In this document: in pieces, positions 7,485-17,083 of the stretch | Layout of the letters: the number at the start of each line of letters is the position of its first letter | Position numbering within the stretch: the stretch's first letter is position 1 | Source of the DNA: Bin80 sp965208025 | GTDB taxonomy: Bacteria > Bacteroidota > Rhodothermia > Rhodothermales > Bin80 | Direction of reading: 5' to 3' | Assembly (NCBI GenBank): GCA_965208025.1 | Contig: OZ242302.1 | Coordinates: 3,286,001-3,350,000, forward strand | DNA length: 64,000 nt | The notes under the pieces: generated by a model | What the model was told of the DNA's origin: nothing | What the model saw: the letters and a program-made list of their open reading frames with translations, nothing else | Database searches by the model: none | Position numbers and translations under genes: made by a program

Positions 7485-9269
7485 TCAGGAAAACTCGGCA
7501 ATTTGTTCTTGTTCCTGATATTGCAATTCATAGAGAGTTTGGTAAAGTCCGCCGGCATCCACCAACTCCTCATGAGTTCCTTGTTCTCGGAGGAGACCTT
7601 TATGAAGAACGAGAATGGTATCCGCGTGACGAACCGTTGACAACCGGTGAGCAACCACTAATGAGGTTCTCCCTCGGAGTACTCGTTCCAGAGCTCGCTG
7701 GATGATCTGTTCGGTTTCCGTATCAATACTTGAGGTTGCCTCATCAAGTACTAAAATATCGGGATCATGGGCTAGAACCCGAACAAACGAAAGAAGCTGT
7801 CTCTGGCCCTGAGAAAGTGATACTCCTCGCTCACGTACATCATGATCGTACTGATCAGGCAGTTGCTCAATGAATTGATCCGCACCGATAGTCGTTGCCG
7901 CCTCTTTTACCTGTTCAAGCGATATATCGGAATTTCCCAAGGATACATTACGATACACAGATCCAGAGAAGAGAAAAACATCCTGCAGTACAAGTCCGAT
8001 TCGCCAGCGGAGATACTTGATCCGAAACGTGCGAATATCTCTTCCATCTATGAAAATTTGCCCTTTCTGAATGTCATAAAACCGCATTAACAGGCTAATG
8101 AGTGTTGTTTTTCCACTGCCTGTGGCGCCAACGATCGCGGCATTTTCTCCTCGCTTAATTGTAAATGAGACGCCTTGGAGTACCCAATCAGGGGAACCAT
8201 CTTCAAGATTTTTATAGGCAAACCAGACATTATCAAAAACAATATCTCCCTCGAGTCGCATTGGCGGATGGACCGCATCCGTTTCGGGCAGGGATTGGTC
8301 ATGATCCAGCACATCAAAGATGCGCTCTGCACCAGCCATTGCACTCTGGAGCATGTTAAATTGCTCTGAAAGGTTTCGAATGGGCTCAAAAAATTGCCGA
8401 CAGTATTGGATAAACGCAACCAGAACCCCAATCGTGATCGCTCCACCAAGTGCACTCACTCCTCCTGTCCACAATATAAACCCAATTGCTGCGGATGCGA
8501 TGATGTCCACGGCAGGCCAAAAAAGTGAGTGGTAAAAGACTGTTTTTAGCTGTGCAATCTGATGGTCGTCATTGATTTTTTCAAAACGCTTCATCTCCAC
8601 TTTCTCCCGCCCGAAGAGTTGTACAATCAGCATTCCTGACACATGCTCCTGCATGAAAGAATTCAAGCGTGCCACTTGTTTGCGTGTTTCGCGGTATTGC
8701 CCGCGAACATTTCGCTTGAACCACATGGTGACCAGAAGCATGAATGGCATCACACATAATGTGACCAACGCCAAGACCCAGTTCAAGCTGAACATGAATG
8801 CAGCGATAAATACAAGCTTAAACATATCCCCCATGATGACGACGATTCCTGCCGATAGTACTTCGGAAAGCGCCTCCACATCGGAGGTTGTTCTGGTAAT
8901 CAGTCTCCCGATCGGAGTTCGGTCAAAGAAAGAAAGAGACTGCCTCTGTACATGCCTGAAGACTCGTACTCGCACATCATAGATCGCTTGCTGCCCAATC
9001 CATTGCGTGAAATATGTATTGATATACCCCAATGCACCCTCAACCACAATGACTCCAAACAGGGCACAAATCAAAAGAAATAAACCATCCAGTTCTCCAG
9101 GAACGATATGACGGTCAATCGCCAAACGGATTAACCATGGACGGAGGGGGCCCAGAAATGAAAACAACAATACCAGACCAAAGGCGATGAGTACCCAATG
9201 CTTGTAGGGCATGAGGTAGCCGATGATTCGCTTTAATAGTCTCCGATCAAGCCCTTTCCCTGTACTCAT
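7485..9269 (-). CDS. Heterodimeric ABC exporter subunit, catalytically complete half
   Basis: Type IV ABC exporter half (six-helix membrane domain, then nucleotide-binding domain), 594 residues. Walker A is GATGSGKTT, the signature is LSQGQRQLLSF and Walker B is ILVLDEATSSID with the catalytic glutamate; the switch His is in LVVAHRLST. The LSQGQ form is typical of MdlB/TM288-like halves. The partner is encoded two genes upstream (10211-12013) and has an Asp in place of the catalytic Glu, so the two most likely assemble with one consensus and one degenerate ATP site. Substrate (lipid, drug or peptide) cannot be told. Start overlaps the RNase Z stop by 4 bp. Confidence 0.88.
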   Translation of the reverse strand: MSTGKGLDRRLLKRIIGYLMPYKHWVLIAFGLVLLFSFLGPLRPWLIRLAIDRHIVPGELDGLFLLICALFGVIVVEGALGYINTYFTQWIGQQAIYDVRVRVFRHVQRQSLSFFDRTPIGRLITRTTSDVEALSEVLSAGIVVIMGDMFKLVFIAAFMFSLNWVLALVTLCVMPFMLLVTMWFKRNVRGQYRETRKQVARLNSFMQEHVSGMLIVQLFGREKVEMKRFEKINDDHQIAQLKTVFYHSLFWPAVDIIASAAIGFILWTGGVSALGGAITIGVLVAFIQYCRQFFEPIRNLSEQFNMLQSAMAGAERIFDVLDHDQSLPETDAVHPPMRLEGDIVFDNVWFAYKNLEDGSPDWVLQGVSFTIKRGENAAIVGATGSGKTTLISLLMRFYDIQKGQIFIDGRDIRTFRIKYLRWRIGLVLQDVFLFSGSVYRNVSLGNSDISLEQVKEAATTIGADQFIEQLPDQYDHDVRERGVSLSQGQRQLLSFVRVLAHDPDILVLDEATSSIDTETEQIIQRALERVLRGRTSLVVAHRLSTVRHADTILVLHKGLLREQGTHEELVDAGGLYQTLYELQYQEQEQIAEFS

Positions 9270-10207
9270 TCTGGAAAAGTATTCTGGTTCTCTGGAGCTC
9301 CTGAACCAAGGGAATACTCATGAAATTCCTTGGCTATTTCTGCGTGAGGGAACACTGTTCTGGCTTCTTCCTGAAGACGAATCACATCCGAGTACATAGA
9401 ACTGAAGTGCGTCAGTAGCAATCGGTTTGATTGGGCATCTTTTGCCACCATTGCAGCACCTTGTGCGGTGCTATGTCCTGTGATTGATGCACGATCATGA
9501 TCATTTTGGCTAAACGTAGCCTCATGGATCATCAAGTCAGAGTCCTTTGCCAACTCTATCCCTGCCTCACACGGACGCGTATCACCAACATACGCAAAGA
9601 TGATCCTGTGTGTGGCCTTGACGGCATCTGGTGTGATGAGTCCCTTTGGTGTTCGGATCGTCTGTCCAGTGGCCAGTTTTTTGAACTCGTCTTGGGTTGT
9701 AACGCCAAGAGACCTCGCCAGTGTTCTATCAATTTGGAGTGTCTCACTGCGTTGAATCACACGAAAACCAAAACACAATCTTCCATGATCCAGAGGGAGA
9801 GCATGTACGGTAACTCCGTGTTCGTGGTAGATGGGTCCTGATTTGCCATTTTCATCAAGTCCCACATGTTGGATGTGAAATTCCAGTTCATCTGAACCTA
9901 GCCCGGGAATCGCCATGAGGATTTGACGGAACTCCTTGGGGGCTACAATGGTGAGCGGCGAGGTACGTCTCCGAAGAGACATCGTAATCAGGAGTCCAAA
10001 AAGACCGAGATAATGATCTCCATGCAAGTGAGAAAGAAAAATTGCTCGAATCCGACTGAAACGGATCCCCGCCCTTAGGAGCCGAAACTGTGTCCCGTCT
10101 CCGCAATCAAAAAGAAAAATATTGCGTCCACTGCGTAGCACATAGGACGATAACCCCCGATCTCGCACAATGGATGCCGAGGAGGTCCCCAATGGAATTA
10201 GTTCCAT
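9266..10207 (-). CDS. rnz: Ribonuclease Z (tRNA 3' processing endonuclease)
   Basis: Metallo-beta-lactamase fold nuclease that removes the 3' trailer from pre-tRNA. Visible zinc ligands are HLHGDHYLG (HxHxDH), the His in ALPLDHGRL, the Asp in YVGDTRPC and the late His in LLLTHFSSMY. The N-terminal MELIPLGTSSA matches the RNase Z/ElaC start, and 313 residues is full length. It is translationally coupled to the ABC exporter gene after it (4 bp overlap) and lies 3 bp after the other exporter gene. No functional link to export is obvious. Confidence 0.92.
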   Translation of the reverse strand: MELIPLGTSSASIVRDRGLSSYVLRSGRNIFLFDCGDGTQFRLLRAGIRFSRIRAIFLSHLHGDHYLGLFGLLITMSLRRRTSPLTIVAPKEFRQILMAIPGLGSDELEFHIQHVGLDENGKSGPIYHEHGVTVHALPLDHGRLCFGFRVIQRSETLQIDRTLARSLGVTTQDEFKKLATGQTIRTPKGLITPDAVKATHRIIFAYVGDTRPCEAGIELAKDSDLMIHEATFSQNDHDRASITGHSTAQGAAMVAKDAQSNRLLLTHFSSMYSDVIRLQEEARTVFPHAEIAKEFHEYSLGSGAPENQNTFPE

Positions 10208-10210
10208 CGT

Positions 10211-12013
10211 TCACTGAAGGGCTTCAAGTTTTTCTTCAAGTAATTGTTGCTGATACATTCGAGAGTATAATCCCCCGTGATCCATGAGCGATTCATGTGT
10301 ACCATGCTCTACAATGCGCCCACTATCCAATACAATAATCTGATCCACTCCCTTGATGCTGGAAATCCTGTGGCTAACGAGAATCATCGTATGATGTCCT
10401 TTTCTTTTATGCAAATGTTCAAGGATACGGCTTTCTGTTTTCGTGTCCACACTGCTGAGCGCATCATCCATGATGAAGATCCGAGGCTCCCGTATCAGTG
10501 CACGAGCAATAGTGGTGCGTTGGGCCTGCCCACCAGAAAGTGTAACTCCACGTTCGCCAACTGTACTATTGAGTCCATCTGGAAATTCCATCACGGTTTC
10601 CAGAAGTTCGGCTTCAAACGCAGATTGGAGGATATCATCCTCAGATGCCCCAACCGTTCCGAAGGAAATATTATTTCCGATTGAATCACTGAATAGAAAC
10701 ACATCCTGAGGCACATAGCCAATCCCCCTCCGCAGTATGGCAAGAGGAAACGTTTGTAGATCGTGACCATCAATGTGAATTCTCCCCGCAGTTGGTTCAG
10801 CTAAACGGACAATCAAATCAATCAGGGTGGATTTTCCTGATCCTGTTCTTCCAACGATGGCGAAGCTCTGGCCAGAGGGGACGGAAAAGGATATATCCTG
10901 AAGAGCATAAGGCAGGTTGTCTGCATACCGGAATGAGACCTTCTCAAAGGTCAACCGCCCGTCTATCTCTTGAATCAGATGGTTGGTGCGTGAACCATCA
11001 GAAATATCTGGATCCTGTTCCAGAACTTCGTAGATCCGTTCGGCAGATGCACTGGCTCTTTGCATCATCGAAATCACAAGTCCAAATGCAGCAACAGGCC
11101 ATGTCATCAGTGCGACATACATTACATACTCTACAATATTTCCGACCGTAATGATTCCTTCGGAGACAAGCCGACCACCGATCCAGACCACCATAATTTC
11201 TGATAATCCCACGACAATCAAAAATACTGGTCTCCATGCCGCCTCTACACGCGCGAGTCCCAGCATCTTCAACTTATAGGTAAAACTTTCTTTTTCAAAC
11301 GCGTCGGTCTCCGTCTCCTCTGTGGCATATGCCTTCACCAATCGAATCCCTACAAGCGTTTCCTGAACCCGACTCGTAAGCTGTGCATATTGGCGCTGAA
11401 GTGCATCACTTTGTTTATGAACCAGCTGTGCTACAATAAAAATCGCTACGCCCAGGATGGATAGCGGCATGAGCGCATACAGCGTGAGGGTCGGTGAGAT
11501 GATGAGCATGGCGGTGATCGCAGTGATCACGATCACGAGCGCTCGCGTAGAATACATAATTGCGGGCCCAATATAACGACGAACCTGCTCTATATCGCTG
11601 GTCGCGCGTGTGATCACATCCCCCGTCTTGGTTTGATGATAGAAACTGGCGGAGAGTTTTTGGAGATGATCATACAGGGTATTGCGCAGATCAAATTCAA
11701 TATGTCGAGAAGCTACGATCACGGTCTGGCGCATCAAAAACGAAAAAAACCCATTCGCCAGGCTCAGACCAATGATGATCAGCGCAAAGGTGAGCAACGT
11801 CCAAAAAAAATCCCAATACAACGAATGTTGGAGCGTCGTTGCATCAAATTGACGGTACAGTCTTTCAAACCGCGGAATGCTGTCAATTGCTTGCCGAACG
11901 ACGACTGGGACGGCAATTGCAAAAACTGCAGAGATCATCGTAAATAAGAGCCCCGGTACGAAGAGCCGCCAGTAGCGTATAAAGTAGTGGTTTAACCGGG
12001 AGAGTGATCGCAT
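10211..12013 (-). CDS. Heterodimeric ABC exporter subunit, degenerate half
   Basis: ABC exporter half of 600 residues with an N-terminal six-helix membrane domain and a C-terminal ATPase. Walker A is GRTGSGKST and the signature is the consensus LSGGQAQRTT. Walker B reads IFIMDDALSSVD, with Asp where the catalytic Glu should be, as in TM287/MdlA-like subunits. This marks it as the non-hydrolysing half of a heterodimer with the 7485-9269 product. First gene of a three-gene minus-strand operon with rnz in the middle. It is divergent from arginase, so the promoters share 12014-12107. Confidence 0.88.
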   Translation of the reverse strand: MRSLSRLNHYFIRYWRLFVPGLLFTMISAVFAIAVPVVVRQAIDSIPRFERLYRQFDATTLQHSLYWDFFWTLLTFALIIIGLSLANGFFSFLMRQTVIVASRHIEFDLRNTLYDHLQKLSASFYHQTKTGDVITRATSDIEQVRRYIGPAIMYSTRALVIVITAITAMLIISPTLTLYALMPLSILGVAIFIVAQLVHKQSDALQRQYAQLTSRVQETLVGIRLVKAYATEETETDAFEKESFTYKLKMLGLARVEAAWRPVFLIVVGLSEIMVVWIGGRLVSEGIITVGNIVEYVMYVALMTWPVAAFGLVISMMQRASASAERIYEVLEQDPDISDGSRTNHLIQEIDGRLTFEKVSFRYADNLPYALQDISFSVPSGQSFAIVGRTGSGKSTLIDLIVRLAEPTAGRIHIDGHDLQTFPLAILRRGIGYVPQDVFLFSDSIGNNISFGTVGASEDDILQSAFEAELLETVMEFPDGLNSTVGERGVTLSGGQAQRTTIARALIREPRIFIMDDALSSVDTKTESRILEHLHKRKGHHTMILVSHRISSIKGVDQIIVLDSGRIVEHGTHESLMDHGGLYSRMYQQQLLEEKLEALQ

Positions 12014-12107
12014 TCGGGATGAATCTGGATTACTGCAAACGAACGCGGGTACATTCGGATCCGAAATGCTACAAAATATTCCGGGAACTCACCCTATCTG
12101 ATCGATC

Positions 12108-13001
12108 ATGAATAACCGAATTCGAGATATTTGTCTGATCGGGGTTCCGTTGGATTTGGGACAGGATCTGCGAGGGGTAGATGTTGGTCCCAGTGCACTC
12201 CGATATGCTGGACTTGCTGATCGTCTGGAACAAATTGGGCATAAAGTCACGGATTACGGGAATATTCCAACCGCACTCCCCAGCACACTTGCGAAAAGTG
12301 AGGATTACGTAGAATCCATTCAACACACCTGTAACATCCTCTATCATGAGGTACAACAGGCACTTGCCCGAGGAGAATTCCCATTGGTCATGGGAGGTGA
12401 TCATTCCATTGCCATCGGAAGTATAGGTGGCGCTACTCATGATGCGCCCAAAGGGGTGATCTGGATTGATGCTCATGCAGATTTTAATACCCCTTCATCC
12501 TCTCCTAGCGGAAACATCCATGGAATGCCTTTGGCCGTCCTCTCTGGATCTGGATACGATCAGTTAACCAGCGTAGGGCGTTCGGGACCAAAACTTGAAT
12601 CAAGGGATATTGCAATGATTGCACTGCGTGATTTGGATCTGGAAGAACGACGTGTCTTGCATGAATCTAATCTGGGAATCTATACCATGCGAGATATTGA
12701 TGAACGCGGAATTGCAGATGTAACCAAATCGGTACTTCGTCAACTCAGTCATCATGAAAGCCTTCACGTCAGTTTTGATGTGGACAGCCTGGACCCTCAT
12801 TTTGCCCCTGGAGTTGGAACCCCTGTTGAAGGTGGACTCAATCCGAGAGAAGCTCACCTCTTGATGGAATTGATTGCCGAGGATGGCCGGCTTTCATCGG
12901 CGGAAATCGTTGAGATTAACCCGATCATTGATGAAGGTAACCGCACCGCGGAGCTGGCTGCTGGACTGTTGGCGTCCCTACTTGGAAAAACGATCATTTA
13001 G
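12108..13001 (+). CDS. rocF: Arginase
   Basis: Manganese enzyme that hydrolyses arginine to ornithine and urea. The full set of ureohydrolase metal motifs is seen: GGDHSIAIG, WIDAHADFNTP and SFDVDSLDP, with the arginase-type substrate loop SPSGNIHGMPL that separates it from agmatinase. It has 297 residues, the normal size. No ornithine-utilisation gene is nearby. It overlaps the end of the convergent DtxR/MntR-like regulator gene by 4 bp; a Mn enzyme beside a likely Mn regulator is suggestive but not proof of joint control. Confidence 0.92.
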   Translation: MNNRIRDICLIGVPLDLGQDLRGVDVGPSALRYAGLADRLEQIGHKVTDYGNIPTALPSTLAKSEDYVESIQHTCNILYHEVQQALARGEFPLVMGGDHSIAIGSIGGATHDAPKGVIWIDAHADFNTPSSSPSGNIHGMPLAVLSGSGYDQLTSVGRSGPKLESRDIAMIALRDLDLEERRVLHESNLGIYTMRDIDERGIADVTKSVLRQLSHHESLHVSFDVDSLDPHFAPGVGTPVEGGLNPREAHLLMELIAEDGRLSSAEIVEINPIIDEGNRTAELAAGLLASLLGKTII

Positions 13002-13642
13002 ATGATCACATGCACACTGTCCGAAACCGTCTCATTAATAAATTCCTCTCGCTCACCAATTCGTACCGTCATCCCATGGTTCTCCCTCTTGATGACATGA
13101 ACCATACGGCCAGGCATGAGACCAATCTGTTCCAGAAAATCCAGGATAGCTGGATCTGAATCGGATAAGTGGTGAATATTCAGGGGGTGATTGGAAGGTG
13201 CGTTGGAAAGCGTGCTTGTTTCCGCTCGCACCATCTTCAAGTCTTGGGTTGGAATTGGATGCCCATGAGGATCATGGGTAGGATATCCCAGGAGAGCATC
13301 AATGCGCTGCTCAAAATCCTCAGAAATGTGATGCTCAAGGTGTTCGGCCTCATCGTGCATTTTTTCCCATGAGTATCCCATGATTTCCCGGAGATAGGTT
13401 TCCAGTAGTCGGTGGTGGCGAATAATTTCCAGAGCAATCTTCTTGCCTGCGGCGGTGAGCCTGACTCCCTTATAGGATTCATGAATGACCAATTGCATCC
13501 GATCTAGCCGTTTGATCATTCCAGTTACGGATGCGGCGGACACATCCATGGCCCGAGCGATATCCGTAGTTGTCACCACAGGATTCTCTTCCTGTATGGT
13601 GAAAATTACTTTTAGATAATCCTGGATTGCCTGACTCAGCAT
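12998..13642 (-). CDS. DtxR/MntR-family metal-dependent transcriptional regulator
   Basis: Winged-helix N-terminal domain (AIQDYLKVIFTIQEENPVVTTTDIA, then the recognition helix region SAASVTGMIKRLDRMQLV), a dimerisation/metal-binding domain with HHRLLETYLREIMGYSWEKMHDEAEHLEHHISE, and a C-terminal FeoA/SH3-like domain (LPGR-type segment GLMPGRMVHVIKRENHGMTVRIG). Total 214 residues, typical of the long DtxR/IdeR/TroR type. Metal ligands in the HxxxE/ExxH helix are present. It is a single gene and the best candidate to repress the ABC metal importer 8 kb away, whose start has a DtxR-like dyad. Confidence 0.9.
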   Translation of the reverse strand: MLSQAIQDYLKVIFTIQEENPVVTTTDIARAMDVSAASVTGMIKRLDRMQLVIHESYKGVRLTAAGKKIALEIIRHHRLLETYLREIMGYSWEKMHDEAEHLEHHISEDFEQRIDALLGYPTHDPHGHPIPTQDLKMVRAETSTLSNAPSNHPLNIHHLSDSDPAILDFLEQIGLMPGRMVHVIKRENHGMTVRIGEREEFINETVSDSVHVII

Positions 13643-13671
13643 ACGATTGGAAACCTTAACGGGCCATTTTG

Positions 13672-13689
13672 ATCGTCAAATCAGACGAT
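13672..13689. promoter_or_regulatory. Inverted repeat upstream of the DtxR-like gene
   Basis: ATCGTC (13672-13677) and GACGAT (13684-13689) form a perfect 6-bp dyad with a 6-bp spacer, about 30 bp before the regulator start. It could be an operator or promoter element. It does not match the dyad in front of the metal importer. A second dyad, TCAAAAA/TTTTTGA, lies at 13721-13744. Confidence 0.25.
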
Positions 13690-13834
13690 GGTCCCTCCCA
13701 AATTCAACGTTAGTTGGATGTCAAAAAGGTTGAATAATTTTTGATAGATGAATTTAAGTCTATATTCGGATCTGTCAAAGTAGCGTGAATATTCTCGGAT
13801 AGGTACTGTACAAGATCTCATAAAAAGACAGCTC

Positions 13835-14258
13835 TCAGAAATTGGGTTGTTTTGAGCCTCCATTGGTAGGTATGTGGCGTGCGCCTGTTACTCCAGATCT
13901 CGTAACCGTCGTAGTAAACGGTTTAGAGTTCTTTTTGATGAATCGGAGTAATTTGTTAGCGTGGTGGACGACCAATTTTCCCCTTCTCTTGATGAGTAGA
14001 ATTTTTATTTCGGATTACAAATATACCCAAAGAGTATTTCATCACAATCTTCGTTTGCACTTGGTTCCGGGCGATTCGGTAATCTGAGGTAAATGCGTAA
14101 CACCCCATTTCTGACACTTTTTTCATCCATGTTTCATCTGGTGCGCCCTGAGTGAGTATCTCTCTATGCCTGACTACCATCAATCCAGAACCTTCAAGAG
14201 CGTGAACAAATTGATCACGATCCACAAGGTTCGTGGTAGAACCAATAAATAGCTTCAT
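13835..14258 (-). pseudogene. VapC45-like PIN domain protein, frameshifted
   Basis: The first 80 residues look like a PIN-like nuclease domain: MKLFIGSTTN start, DETWMKKVSEMGCYAFTSD with the acidic active-site residue, and RIARNQVQTKIVMKYSLGIFVI. After a GGGG/AAAA run (13976-13983 on the plus strand) the frame ends early (stop at 13956). A one-base shift there restores a sensible continuation, VVHHANKLLRFIKKNSKPF followed by TTTVTRSG, to a stop at 13835. That gives about 140 residues, the usual size, and the usual PF-x-T-R ending. It starts 3 bp after the TRAP binding-protein stop. No antitoxin is seen. A sequencing error in the homopolymer is possible. Confidence 0.6.
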
Positions 14259-14261
14259 CAG

Positions 14262-15251
14262 CTATCGTGTCCCACTGAACAGATCTACCATCTCGGCTGC
14301 GGTTACACCGCTTACCTGTCGACGAAGACTTGCATCTCGTACTGGGGCGATTGCCTCATTAAAGCGTTGCTTTTCTGTTTCTGACAGATCAATGATTTGG
14401 ACACCACCTCCCCGGGCCATCCGCATACCAGTCGCTCCAGATCGCGCGAAGGCTTTAGCTCCAGCAATAGAGAAAGAGAGGTCAGAAATCTGATCTATCC
14501 ATCCTTGTTCCTCTGGTGAAAGATCATCATACACGCCCTGATTCATCAACAGGGCAAATGGTAGTCCAGATAAAGGGAGCCAATTGGTCAAGTAGTTCGT
14601 CGGCTCATGAAGTTGGAACGATTCTATCCCTGAAGGTGAGACGGCTACGCCGTCAATGACACCCGTACTCAGACTCTGATGAAGTACGGTAGCAGACTGC
14701 ATAATGGCACTGGCACCAAGGGCTTCAATATATGGGATAGCGCTGCGAGTAGAGACTCGGATCTTAAGTCCGTGCATGTCCTCGAGGGTCCGAACAGGCC
14801 TGTCGCGAGTAAGGAGTATCGGCGCATCATTGGCCCAAAGCCCCAGAACCTTTGCATCGTATTCATCTTCCAGAATCGGTCGAGCACGCTGTAAGGCCTC
14901 GGTACATTCAACCGCGGTCTTACATACACCCGGGAAACTGATGAGGTCAGTTTTTGGAAAGAGATCTGCAGTGTAGGCAGGAACGACGAGAGCTAAATCC
15001 GACACGCCACTGAGCAAAATGGAGTATTGCGCGGGTGCCGACGAGTTCAATGCTCCAGCGGGATAGAGCCGAATGGTCATCGTTCCACCTGAAAGTTTCT
15101 CCACTTCCTCCGTCAGAGGTGAGAACATATCCTCATTCAAGACATGTCCTGCCGACAAAAAATGTGCTAACGATAACTCTCTGGTTTCGGATTTCTCGGT
15201 GCATCCACAGGCAAAGAAAAATATGAGCACGAAAATAAACCTGTATCTCAT
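14262..15251 (-). CDS. dctP: TRAP transporter substrate-binding lipoprotein (DctP family)
   Basis: Solute receptor of a tripartite ATP-independent transporter. ATG at 15251 gives a lipoprotein signal MRYRFIFVLIFFFACGC. The body has family features: LSLAHFLSAGHVLNEDMF, FPGVCKTAVE, and the ligand carboxylate-binding Arg region GLKIRVSTRSA followed by STGVIDGVAVSPSG. It is 329 residues, the standard size. The gene follows the NCS2 permease gene by 10 bp and belongs with the TRAP permease genes upstream. The ligand is not predicted by sequence; most DctP proteins bind organic acids. TRAP receptors are usually soluble, so the lipid anchor is a mild oddity. Confidence 0.88.
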   Translation of the reverse strand: MRYRFIFVLIFFFACGCTEKSETRELSLAHFLSAGHVLNEDMFSPLTEEVEKLSGGTMTIRLYPAGALNSSAPAQYSILLSGVSDLALVVPAYTADLFPKTDLISFPGVCKTAVECTEALQRARPILEDEYDAKVLGLWANDAPILLTRDRPVRTLEDMHGLKIRVSTRSAIPYIEALGASAIMQSATVLHQSLSTGVIDGVAVSPSGIESFQLHEPTNYLTNWLPLSGLPFALLMNQGVYDDLSPEEQGWIDQISDLSFSIAGAKAFARSGATGMRMARGGGVQIIDLSETEKQRFNEAIAPVRDASLRRQVSGVTAAEMVDLFSGTR

Positions 15252-15261
15252 CTTGATTCGT

Positions 15262-17043
15262 TTAGTCTTGTGATGAACTTTTGGAAGGGGAAGCAGAGAC
15301 ATGTAGAGTCAGGATATCCATGTCATGAAACTGGCGATGTTTGACCGAGGTGGCTAGGTGTCTCAGGAGACGGAGGGAAACATCATGCTCAATTTGAGTG
15401 ATCTCCACACGATCATCAATCCACTCCAACTGATCCTGCAGATTTAACTCATTGTTACTCGCCGACCCAACTCTGAATTCTAACACTGCATCATTATCTT
15501 TCTTATAGACCGTCAAGCGTAATTCTTCCCTCTCTTCATCCACAGAGATCTCTGCTCCTGCCAGTTCAGTCCTTGATTGCATCAGGGTGAGCAATGCTTC
15601 CTCGCTGGCAGCTTCTATCCGTTCAAGAGTTGAACTCAACCCTCGACGAGTGGCGAACTCTTGGAGGAATTCATAGATTCGCGGTAGTTCAGCCATATCA
15701 AGCTTTCCTCGGAATCGACTTTTCGGTCGGGCAGTTAATGCGGTGAGCAGAAGTGCTACGAGTCCCCCTGATGTCAAACCATTACTCAAAAGTCCGCCTG
15801 CTAAGTTTGCAAAATACGCAGATGATATTAAATCAAACTCAAATGCAATGCCGACCCAGAAGGAAATGCCAGCGATCAATCCATTCCGCGGGTTTTCATC
15901 CATACTCCTGACGACTTCCCGGAACCCAACCGCAAACAAAGTAGCCATGACCACAGCAATCGTAGCGGCTACAACTGGAGGCGGGATCGCAAGAATGACC
16001 GCTAGTGCCTTAGGCAGGAAGGCCAGCGTTAAAAGCACCAATCCAGCGGCAACCCCGATCGTCCGTGCAGCGACACCAGTGATTTCGACCGCCGCCACGG
16101 CTCCAGCATGAGGCGTATTTGGCATCGTTCCCACGAAACCTGCAAATAAATTTCCTACCCCTTCGGCAGACACCGCACGTTGAACCGCACGATAATTCAC
16201 TGCATGCGTTCGGTGCCAAGCTACACGCTCGGCGGAGGCCACAATGGCAATTGACTTGGTTGAACCCACCAAGGCTACAAAAAGAAAAGCGGGTAACAAA
16301 GCCCAAAAGGAGGTGTCAAAACGAAGGTTTAATCCAGAGGGAAAACCAGAGGGTAGACCAACCCAGGCGGCATCCAACACACGTTCAAAATCATAAATCC
16401 CAAAATATGCACCGATCAAGGATCCACCAATGATACCAGCAGCAGGTGCCCAAAGACGAAAGGCACCACGCCCCCGAAGTACCATGATCAAGATGATAAG
16501 AATCGTGATACCTGCACTTAATGATCCGACATAGGTAGGGGTTTCAGGTGGGATCTCATCAAGCATATTAAATAAAATCGGCATCACGGTGACAGGAAGG
16601 AGCATAATCATGGTTCCTGTGATGACAGGTGTGAGCACTCTGTGCAACAGGGAGAGACGCATGGAGAGAACAATCTGGGCAATGGCCGTCACCACAACCA
16701 ATGTGGCGAGCAGCCCCGCACCTCCCTCTAACAGGGCCTCAGCACAAACAGCAATAAAGATCGCCGAACTCACATGGGTCAGCGCATAACCCGAACCGAT
16801 CTGACCAACCCGCATGCTTTGCAGGATCCCGGAAATGCCACATGCCACAACGGACGCAAATACCGCCCAAGAGATGAGTTCCTCTGCACCCCCCGCACGA
16901 AATACAATCGTTGGGAGCAGTACGACTCCGTTGATTGCCAGAGCAGCAAGCTGGATGCCCAATCCTAATGCGAGTCTCTTCGGAATCTTGTCGTCCGCTT
17001 CATAGCGTAGCTTTCCCTCCGAGTCAGAACGTGAGTACTTCAT
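15262..17043 (-). CDS. NCS2-family nucleobase permease fused to HATPase-like C-terminal domain
   Basis: The first 445 or so residues are a xanthine/uracil permease (SLC23/NCS2): GLGIQLAALAINGVVLLPTIV, the QSMRVGQIGSGYALTHVSSA motif with the hallmark segment, FVGTMPNTPHAGAVA and repeated membrane helices. The last 145 residues are soluble and resemble the anti-sigma-factor/histidine-kinase ATPase fold: IYEFLQEFATRRGL, ERIEAASEEALLTLM at the N-box place, and DVSLRLLRHLATSVKH as the late helix. The N-box Asn is not seen, so ATP binding is doubtful. ATG at 17043 has AAGGGAA 8 bases upstream; an earlier in-frame ATG at 17100 overlaps dctM. Sits between the TRAP permease and receptor genes. Confidence 0.8.
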   Translation of the reverse strand: MKYSRSDSEGKLRYEADDKIPKRLALGLGIQLAALAINGVVLLPTIVFRAGGAEELISWAVFASVVACGISGILQSMRVGQIGSGYALTHVSSAIFIAVCAEALLEGGAGLLATLVVVTAIAQIVLSMRLSLLHRVLTPVITGTMIMLLPVTVMPILFNMLDEIPPETPTYVGSLSAGITILIILIMVLRGRGAFRLWAPAAGIIGGSLIGAYFGIYDFERVLDAAWVGLPSGFPSGLNLRFDTSFWALLPAFLFVALVGSTKSIAIVASAERVAWHRTHAVNYRAVQRAVSAEGVGNLFAGFVGTMPNTPHAGAVAAVEITGVAARTIGVAAGLVLLTLAFLPKALAVILAIPPPVVAATIAVVMATLFAVGFREVVRSMDENPRNGLIAGISFWVGIAFEFDLISSAYFANLAGGLLSNGLTSGGLVALLLTALTARPKSRFRGKLDMAELPRIYEFLQEFATRRGLSSTLERIEAASEEALLTLMQSRTELAGAEISVDEEREELRLTVYKKDNDAVLEFRVGSASNNELNLQDQLEWIDDRVEITQIEHDVSLRLLRHLATSVKHRQFHDMDILTLHVSASPSKSSSQD

Positions 17044-17083
17044 TCGGATTCCCTTTTTGTAAAGATTGGTCGGTGGTTCATCC

